From: Firmicutes bacterium UBA7523
GTDB lineage: Bacteria > Bacillota > Dethiobacteria > Dethiobacterales > Dethiobacteraceae
Direction of reading: 5' to 3'
Assembly (NCBI GenBank): GCA_002479415.1
Contig: DLMZ01000055.1
Coordinates: 22,378 to 41,698 of the forward strand
Length of the DNA: 19,321 bases
Shown: piece by piece, positions 14,313-19,321 of the stretch
Numbering within the stretch: the first letter of the stretch is position 1
Layout: each line of letters begins with the position of its first letter
Translations under genes and position numbers: made by a program
The notes under the pieces: model-generated
The model's database searches: none
What the model was told of the DNA's origin: nothing
Seen by the model: only the letters and a program-made list of their open reading frames with translations

Positions 14313-14654
14313 ATGCATGAATTTGCCCTGGTAAGAGGGCTTATGGAAGCTGTGTTGACGGAAGCGGAGAATAACGGCATACAGAAAATAAATATAATAA
14401 AAATTGTTGTAGGTGAAATGACAGCAGCTCTTCCCGATGCTCTAAGGTTTTCTTTTGAAATATTAAGCCGGGATACGCCGGCTCAAGATGCGGAGCTGTT
14501 AATTGATAAACAGGCTCTGCAGCTTGATTGCCGGCAGTGCCGGTTTTCTTTTCCCGGGGAAAGCTTGAATTATAACTGTCCGCAGTGCGGCAGTGGTAAT
14601 ACGGAGATAGTTAAAGGGCAAGAGCTTTACATCGAATATTTTGAGGGAGAATGA
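14313..14654 (+). CDS. hypA: HypA, nickel insertion chaperone
   Basis: A 113-residue zinc and nickel protein that delivers nickel to the hydrogenase large subunit with HypB. It begins MHEFALV, and His2 with the N-terminal amine is the nickel site; this fixes the start at ATG 14313, with TGGAGGAAAG just upstream, although the frame is open to 14265. The zinc site is C73 and C76 (CRQC) with C89 and C92 (CPQC). The length is normal for the family. The stop overlaps an ATG (14651) of the hypB frame, so translation of the two is likely coupled. Confidence 0.94.
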   Translation: MHEFALVRGLMEAVLTEAENNGIQKINIIKIVVGEMTAALPDALRFSFEILSRDTPAQDAELLIDKQALQLDCRQCRFSFPGESLNYNCPQCGSGNTEIVKGQELYIEYFEGE

Positions 14655-14668
14655 AGGGTGGGTCTGAT

Positions 14669-15340
14669 ATGAAAGTTTTTATGGCACAGGATTTGTTGAA
14701 AGCGAATGTGGGCATGGCCGTAAAGAATAGGGAAATATTCAGCAGCAACGGAACCCTGGTTGTCAATATTATTGGTTCACCGGGAGCGGGGAAAACTGCT
14801 TTGCTGGAACAAACACTGGACCTGCTTGCTCCCGAGTTTAAAATAGCCGTTATTGAAGGAGATATTTATACCAGCAGAGATGTTGAGAGACTTGAAAATA
14901 AAGGCGCTGAGCTTATTCAAATAAATACAGCAGGAGGCTGCCACCTTGATGCGGGGATGGTAGCCGGAGTGATGGGCGCACTGCCTCTGGATGAGATTGA
15001 TATAATTTTCATTGAAAACATAGGGAACCTTGTTTGTCCGGCTGAGTTTGATTTGGGTGAAGATTGCAAGGTTGTAGTCCTAAGCTCCAGTGAAGGAGGA
15101 GACAAGCCGGCCAAGTATCCTGTTATCTTCAGGAAGTCCGAGGTATGCGTGATAACTAAAACAGACCTTATCCCATATACTAACTTTGATTTATCACAGG
15201 TTACAGCAGAGATAGAGGGTATTAACGGAAATATTAAAATATTCCCTCTTGCAGCCGTTAAGGGAGAAGGGCTAGGAGCGTGGACGGGTTGGCTCAAAAT
15301 GAAGCTGGCGGAAAAGAGAGGCTTGCCTGCTGCAGAATAA
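14669..15340 (+). CDS. hypB: HypB, GTPase for nickel insertion
   Basis: A 223-residue SIMIBI-class GTPase. The P-loop is GSPGAGKT (36-43). The metal site at the dimer interface is C91-H92 (GGCHLDAGM) and C123 (LVCPAEFD), and TKTDL serves as the base-specificity motif. It hydrolyses GTP to drive nickel transfer from HypA. The N-terminal CxxCGC nickel motif and the His-rich stretch of some HypB are absent, so it does not store nickel. I chose ATG 14669 because AAGGGTGGG precedes it by 6 nt and the family starts with MKV; ATG 14651, overlapping the hypA stop, is the alternative and adds 6 residues. The 3' end overlaps hypF by 61 nt. Confidence 0.93.
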   Translation: MKVFMAQDLLKANVGMAVKNREIFSSNGTLVVNIIGSPGAGKTALLEQTLDLLAPEFKIAVIEGDIYTSRDVERLENKGAELIQINTAGGCHLDAGMVAGVMGALPLDEIDIIFIENIGNLVCPAEFDLGEDCKVVVLSSSEGGDKPAKYPVIFRKSEVCVITKTDLIPYTNFDLSQVTAEIEGINGNIKIFPLAAVKGEGLGAWTGWLKMKLAEKRGLPAAE

Positions 15341-17640
15341 CAATTAGAGGAACAGTTCAGGGGGTAGGTTTTCGACCCTTTGTTTATGGCTTGGCAAAAA
15401 AGTACGGCCTGGCAGGAAATGTGACAAACTCAGGGCATGGTGTGATTATCGAGGTGGAAGGTGAAAACTCAAGTTTGGATAGCTTTTGCCGTGAGCTGCA
15501 AAGCAATCCTCCCACGCTGTCGGAGATAAACAGTTTTGAAAAAGAAGAGATCAAACCGCAAAATTATGGGGATTTTGCTATTTTATCCAGCAAGGACAAT
15601 AAAAGCAAGGATGCACTTATCCCTCCCGATGTTTCAACTTGCGCTCAATGCCGTGATGATATTTTAAATCCAGAAAGCCGCTATTATCTATACCCGTTTA
15701 CGAACTGCACCAACTGCGGCCCGCGCTTTACAGTAACAGGGGGAATTCCTTATGACAGAGCGCTGACATCCATGGCCGTTTTTCCCATGTGCAGCCATTG
15801 TTCCAGTGAGTATTACGACCCTGAGGACCGACGGTTCCATGCGCAGCCTACTGCTTGTCCCTCGTGTGGTCCCCAGGTTTCTCTGGTGGACAGCAGCGGG
15901 GCAGAAGTAGAGGGTAATTGGCTACAAAGCTTTTTTGATTTTATTAAGCAGGGGAAAGTTGTGGCAGTAAAAAGCTTGGGCGGCTTTCATTTAGCGTGTG
16001 ATGCCAAGAACGAACAGGCTATTGACACATTGCGGAGGAGGAAGAGCAGGCCATACAAGCCCTTTGCGGTGATGATGAGAGATGCGGCAACAGTAAAGAA
16101 GTATTGCCTAGTTAATCCGGATGAGGAAGCGTTACTCACATCCCACCGGGCTCCTATTGTGATTTTAAGAAAGAAGCCTGAATCCTGCTTGCCTGACATC
16201 ATTGCGCCCAACATCAGTACAATGGGAGTTATGCTCCCCTATACCCCTCTGCATCTTTTGCTTTTTTCCCGCGGTTTTGATGCTTTGATTATGACCAGTG
16301 CAAATCCTAAGGACTTGCCTTTGACCAGGGATAATAAAGCGGCTTTAGAAGATTTAGGGGGTATCGCTGATTACCTCCTTTGGCATAACCGCGAAATAGT
16401 TAATCGCTGCGATGATTCACTGGTATCGGTAATAGAAGGTGAAGAACAGCTATATCGCCGTTCGCGCGGCTATGTCCCGCATCCCTTGGACGTAAGTGGT
16501 TCTATCCCTGGTGTGGACAGAGATTTCGGGGTGGTTTTGGGCTGCGGCTCTGAAATGAAAAACACTTTTTGTATTATAAAAGGCAGCCAGGCAATTTTAA
16601 GCCAATATATCGGCGAATTAAGCAGCATGGAAGCGGAAGAAAACTTTCGCGAGGCTCTTGCTCATTTTGAACACTTTTTTGAGATTAAGCCTGAAATCTT
16701 GGCTTATGATATGCACCCTGGCTACTTTTCAGCACGTTTGGCAGGAGAGATGGCAAAAGAAAAAGAGATAACAGCATTTCCTGTGCAGCATCACCATGCT
16801 CACATGGCAAGCTGCATGGCTGAAAACGGCATTAACGAGCCTGTAATTGGCCTTATTCTGGACGGAACAGGGTACGGTCAGGATGGACATATCTGGGGCT
16901 TTGAAGTCCTGCAGGGAGATTATTTGAGCTTTGAACGAGAGTTTCATCTTGCTTACCTGCCTATGCCCGGTGGTGAAAAAGCTATTGAGCATCCTTGGCG
17001 AATGGCTGTTTCTCACCTTATGGGCTGCTTTGGCGCAGAGGGGGAAAAGCTGGCAAGGAAGAGGTTTGGCGTTTATAGCCGTGAACTGGACATAGTATTT
17101 TCCTTGCTTAAGAACGACTTTAATGCTCCCCTTACTTCAAGCTGCGGAAGATTTTTTGATGCTGTTTCCGCTTTTCTCGGTGTTTGTGAAGTAAGCACTT
17201 ATGAAGGGCAGGCGGCCGTGGAATTGGGTGAGCTGGCTATATTACCTGCCGACGATGCTGATAATCCTAGCCCTTATGATTTTAAGCTGGCAGAAGGAAA
17301 GATTTTTCCTGAGCTTATATGGCAGGGGATAGTCGATGATTATCTGAATGGTTATGATGCTTCATTTATTTCCCGCAGGTTTCATCATACACTGGCAGCA
17401 GTGCTTCAGGAAGCAGTCCGCCTCACCGCAGCTAAAAGCGGCTTGCAAAAAGTTGTTTTAAGCGGTGGAGTTTGGCATAATCGCTGTTTACTGCAGTTGG
17501 TTAAAGGATTGCTGATAGCAGATGGGTTTAAGGTGTATACGCAATGCAAGGTTCCGCCAAATGACGGAGGAATTTCACTGGGACAGGCTGCAATAGCAAA
17601 ACGGAGGTGGGCTGAAAATGTGTTTGGGAGTGCCGGCTAA
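15280..17640 (+). CDS. hypF: HypF, carbamoyltransferase for cyanide ligand synthesis
   Basis: A 786-residue multidomain enzyme that turns carbamoyl phosphate into a carbamoyl-AMP intermediate and passes the group to the HypE cysteine, as the precursor of the Fe-CN ligands. Domains in order: acylphosphatase (about 17-105, VQGVGFRPFVYGLA with R32); four-pair zinc finger (C121/C124, C143/C146, C171/C174, C193/C196); YrdC-like adenylation domain (about 205-400); and Kae1-like domain (about 410-780) with HHHAHMAS, LILDGTGYGQDGHIWG and VLSGGVWHNRCLL. The start GTG 15280 lies inside hypB, 9 nt after GGGAGAAGG, and is the only plausible one before the acylphosphatase motif. The 3' end overlaps hypC by 23 nt. 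The length is slightly above the usual 750-770 residues, all at the N-terminus. Confidence 0.94.
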   Translation: MDGLAQNEAGGKERLACCRITIRGTVQGVGFRPFVYGLAKKYGLAGNVTNSGHGVIIEVEGENSSLDSFCRELQSNPPTLSEINSFEKEEIKPQNYGDFAILSSKDNKSKDALIPPDVSTCAQCRDDILNPESRYYLYPFTNCTNCGPRFTVTGGIPYDRALTSMAVFPMCSHCSSEYYDPEDRRFHAQPTACPSCGPQVSLVDSSGAEVEGNWLQSFFDFIKQGKVVAVKSLGGFHLACDAKNEQAIDTLRRRKSRPYKPFAVMMRDAATVKKYCLVNPDEEALLTSHRAPIVILRKKPESCLPDIIAPNISTMGVMLPYTPLHLLLFSRGFDALIMTSANPKDLPLTRDNKAALEDLGGIADYLLWHNREIVNRCDDSLVSVIEGEEQLYRRSRGYVPHPLDVSGSIPGVDRDFGVVLGCGSEMKNTFCIIKGSQAILSQYIGELSSMEAEENFREALAHFEHFFEIKPEILAYDMHPGYFSARLAGEMAKEKEITAFPVQHHHAHMASCMAENGINEPVIGLILDGTGYGQDGHIWGFEVLQGDYLSFEREFHLAYLPMPGGEKAIEHPWRMAVSHLMGCFGAEGEKLARKRFGVYSRELDIVFSLLKNDFNAPLTSSCGRFFDAVSAFLGVCEVSTYEGQAAVELGELAILPADDADNPSPYDFKLAEGKIFPELIWQGIVDDYLNGYDASFISRRFHHTLAAVLQEAVRLTAAKSGLQKVVLSGGVWHNRCLLQLVKGLLIADGFKVYTQCKVPPNDGGISLGQAAIAKRRWAENVFGSAG

Positions 17641-17848
17641 GGTTATCAGTATTCAAGATAAAATGATTGCACAAGTTGATTCTTTTGGTGTTTATAAAAA
17701 AATCAATATAGCGCTGGTGCCGGATATAGCTGTGGGGGACTATGTGCTGGTTCATGCTGGCCATGCGCTGGAGAAAATTGATATGGCGGAAGCCAGAGAA
17801 CGCATGAAGCTTTGGGATGAACTGCTGGCAAAGGAAGAAGAACTATGA
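17618..17848 (+). CDS. hypC: HypC, Fe(CN)2CO assembly chaperone
   Basis: A 76-residue chaperone of the HypC/HybG family. It starts MCLGVPAKV, and Cys2, exposed after Met removal, binds the iron precursor; this sets the start at ATG 17618. HypC carries iron and CO2-derived ligands to HypD and then to the large-subunit precursor. A central GDYVLVHAGHALEKID motif completes the family signature. The gene begins inside hypF (23-nt overlap, other frame) and its stop overlaps the hypD start (ATGA), so the three are translationally coupled. Confidence 0.95.
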   Translation: MCLGVPAKVISIQDKMIAQVDSFGVYKKINIALVPDIAVGDYVLVHAGHALEKIDMAEARERMKLWDELLAKEEEL

Positions 17849-18969
17849 ATAAACGACCGGAAGAACTGACGAGCTACCAGAATAAGAAGGTTGGGCGCTT
17901 GTTGTTGGACAGGGTAAAAGAAAGCGCTGAAAAGCTTAAAGAGAAAACGGGAAAAAAACCGCTTTTAATGGAGGTTTGCGGCACCCATACAATGGCTTTT
18001 TCCCGTACAGGATTACGCAAGGCTCTGGAAGATTTGGTTGATTTGCGTAGCGGCCCAGGGTGTCCGGTATGCGTAGCCGGTCAGAGCGATATTGACATGA
18101 TTATTGAGCTTAGCAAACAAGAAAATATAGTTATAGCCACCTTTGGCGATTTGTTGCGTGTGCCCGGCAGCAAATCATCATTAGAGCAGGAAAAAGCCAG
18201 AGGTGCAAAAGTGGAAATCTTTTATTCTCCGGCAGATGCGGTTGCATATGCCAGGGAGAATTCATCGCAGCAAGTTGTTTTTATTGGAATCGGCTTTGAA
18301 ACAACATCGCCCATGGTTGCTTTAAGTGTAAAAGAGGCTGCGGCATTAAAAGTTGGCAACTACTCCGTGCTTTCATTGCACAAAGTGGTGCCTCCGGGTC
18401 TGAGGGCATTGCTGGCAGATGACGACATAAAAATAGACGGTTTTATTCTCCCTGGCCATGCCAGTGCTGTTACCGGCAGAAAGGCGTTTGCTTTTCTTGG
18501 AGAGGAATATCTTATCCCTTCAGTAATTGCAGGCTTTGAGCCTTTGGACTTAATTGAAGTGATAGATAATTTGGTATTGCAGTTGCTGGAAGGTTCTGCA
18601 CGCGTAGAAAATAACCATAAGCGCTTGGTGAAAGAAGAAGGCAATATTGCCGCTCAAGCAGTTATGGCTGAATGCTTTGATATGGCTGATGCATTTTGGC
18701 GCGGGGTGGGAGTAATCCCTGGCAGCGGGATGGTTTTTAAAAAGCACTTATCCGGTTTTGATGCAGCAAAACGTTTTCAGGTGGAAGTGCCGCCGCCGCA
18801 GATTCACCCTTCTTGCCGCTGCGGAGAAATAATATCAGGAAAGATGGTACCAAAAAACTGTCCGGCTTTTGGCCGTGCCTGTACTCCGGCGCAGCCGCTT
18901 GGACCGTGTATGGTTTCATCCGAGGGCGCTTGTGCCGCGTATTACCACTACGAAAATATGCAGGACTAA
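17845..18969 (+). CDS. hypD: HypD, Fe-S scaffold for Fe(CN)2CO assembly
   Basis: A 374-residue protein that, with HypC, holds the iron and assembles its CN and CO ligands. Signatures are LLMEVCGTHTMAFSRTGLR (C45), SGPGCPVCVAGQSDID (C73 and C76), IGFETTSP, PLDLIEVID, and HASAVTGRKAF. The C-terminal [4Fe-4S] region HPSCRCGEIISGKMVPKNCPAFGRACTPAQPLGPCMVS is complete. The start overlaps the hypC stop, and the next gene (hypE) begins 12 nt after its stop. Length and motif order are as expected for the family. Confidence 0.96.
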   Translation: MNKRPEELTSYQNKKVGRLLLDRVKESAEKLKEKTGKKPLLMEVCGTHTMAFSRTGLRKALEDLVDLRSGPGCPVCVAGQSDIDMIIELSKQENIVIATFGDLLRVPGSKSSLEQEKARGAKVEIFYSPADAVAYARENSSQQVVFIGIGFETTSPMVALSVKEAAALKVGNYSVLSLHKVVPPGLRALLADDDIKIDGFILPGHASAVTGRKAFAFLGEEYLIPSVIAGFEPLDLIEVIDNLVLQLLEGSARVENNHKRLVKEEGNIAAQAVMAECFDMADAFWRGVGVIPGSGMVFKKHLSGFDAAKRFQVEVPPPQIHPSCRCGEIISGKMVPKNCPAFGRACTPAQPLGPCMVSSEGACAAYYHYENMQD

Positions 18970-18981
18970 GGAGAAAACTTC

Positions 18982-19321
18982 ATGTCTGAAATAATAACAC
19001 TGTCTCATGGAGACGGAGGAGCATTAACGCACGACTTAGTAAAAAACATTTTTATGCGGCATTTTAATAGCGATTTTCTTGCCCAGCTTACCGATGCGGT
19101 AAGCATTGATTCCGCAAACAAAAAGGTTGTTATATCCACAGACAGCTTTGTAGTTTCACCTATATTTTTTCCTGGCGGCGACATCGGCAAGCTGGCGGTT
19201 TGTGGTACTGTTAATGATATTGCTGTAAGCGGTGGCATACCCCGCTTTCTTACAGCTGCTTTTATTTTGGAGGAAGGGCTGGAGCTTGCCGAATTAGATA
19301 GAGTTGTTGCATCTATGGCGG
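18982..19321 (+). CDS. hypE: HypE, 5' part (cut by window edge)
   Basis: The frame opens at ATG 18982, after AAGGAG, and stays open to the end of the window (113 complete codons). It begins MSEIITLSHGDGGALTHDLV, then DAVSIDSANKKVVISTDSFVVSPIFFPGGDIGKLAVCGTVNDIAVSGG, the nucleotide-binding part of HypE. HypE dehydrates the S-carbamoyl group to a thiocyanate on its C-terminal cysteine, which lies outside this window. It completes the hypABFCDE order of the operon. Whether more genes follow cannot be seen. Confidence 0.95.
   Translation, partial: MSEIITLSHGDGGALTHDLVKNIFMRHFNSDFLAQLTDAVSIDSANKKVVISTDSFVVSPIFFPGGDIGKLAVCGTVNDIAVSGGIPRFLTAAFILEEGLELAELDRVVASMA

Overview
The window looks like a chromosomal segment of an anaerobic, low-to-moderate G+C Bacillota (Clostridia-type) bacterium. 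The evidence is strong AGGAGG ribosome binding sites, GTG and TTG starts, sigma-A promoters close to consensus, a yqeK-LCP-rsfS cluster, and a MetV/MetF pair of the kind found in Wood-Ljungdahl (acetogenic or syntrophic) organisms. The species cannot be named from the sequence; Dethiobacter-like or Peptococcaceae-like lineages are only a guess.

Layout. 1-2598: a small RRM RNA-binding protein with its own terminator, then yqeK (Ap4A hydrolase-type HD protein), a divergent LCP/LytR_C envelope protein and rsfS (ribosome silencing). 2599-3028: a consensus promoter, tRNA-Ala(GGC), its terminator, and a promoter for the next gene. 3029-4501: a TspO/MBR-related membrane protein and a LysE-family exporter. 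4550-5948: a glutamate dehydrogenase transcription unit with promoter and intrinsic terminator. 5984-7794 (minus strand): a Na+/H+-type antiporter followed by an overlapping CBS-domain gene. Its leader carries what I read as a fluoride (crcB-type) riboswitch that begins at the predicted transcription start and ends in a terminator sharing the pseudoknot strand. 7906-9439 (plus): yedF and hslO (Hsp33).

9718-19321 (plus) is one dense operon running off the right edge: [NiFe]-hydrogenase small subunit, large subunit, metV, metF, endopeptidase, hypA, hypB, hypF, hypC, hypD and hypE (cut). Gaps are at most about 30 nt and several genes overlap, so the enzyme and every usual maturation factor are made together.

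The most interesting point is that the two methylene-tetrahydrofolate reductase subunits sit inside the hydrogenase operon, where a membrane cytochrome or other electron acceptor of a group-1-like hydrogenase would be expected. The small subunit has no Tat signal, so the enzyme should be cytoplasmic. Together this suggests a soluble enzyme that passes electrons from H2 to methylene-THF (H2-dependent methyl-branch reduction, or the reverse). That is an inference from gene order and motifs, not something proven here.
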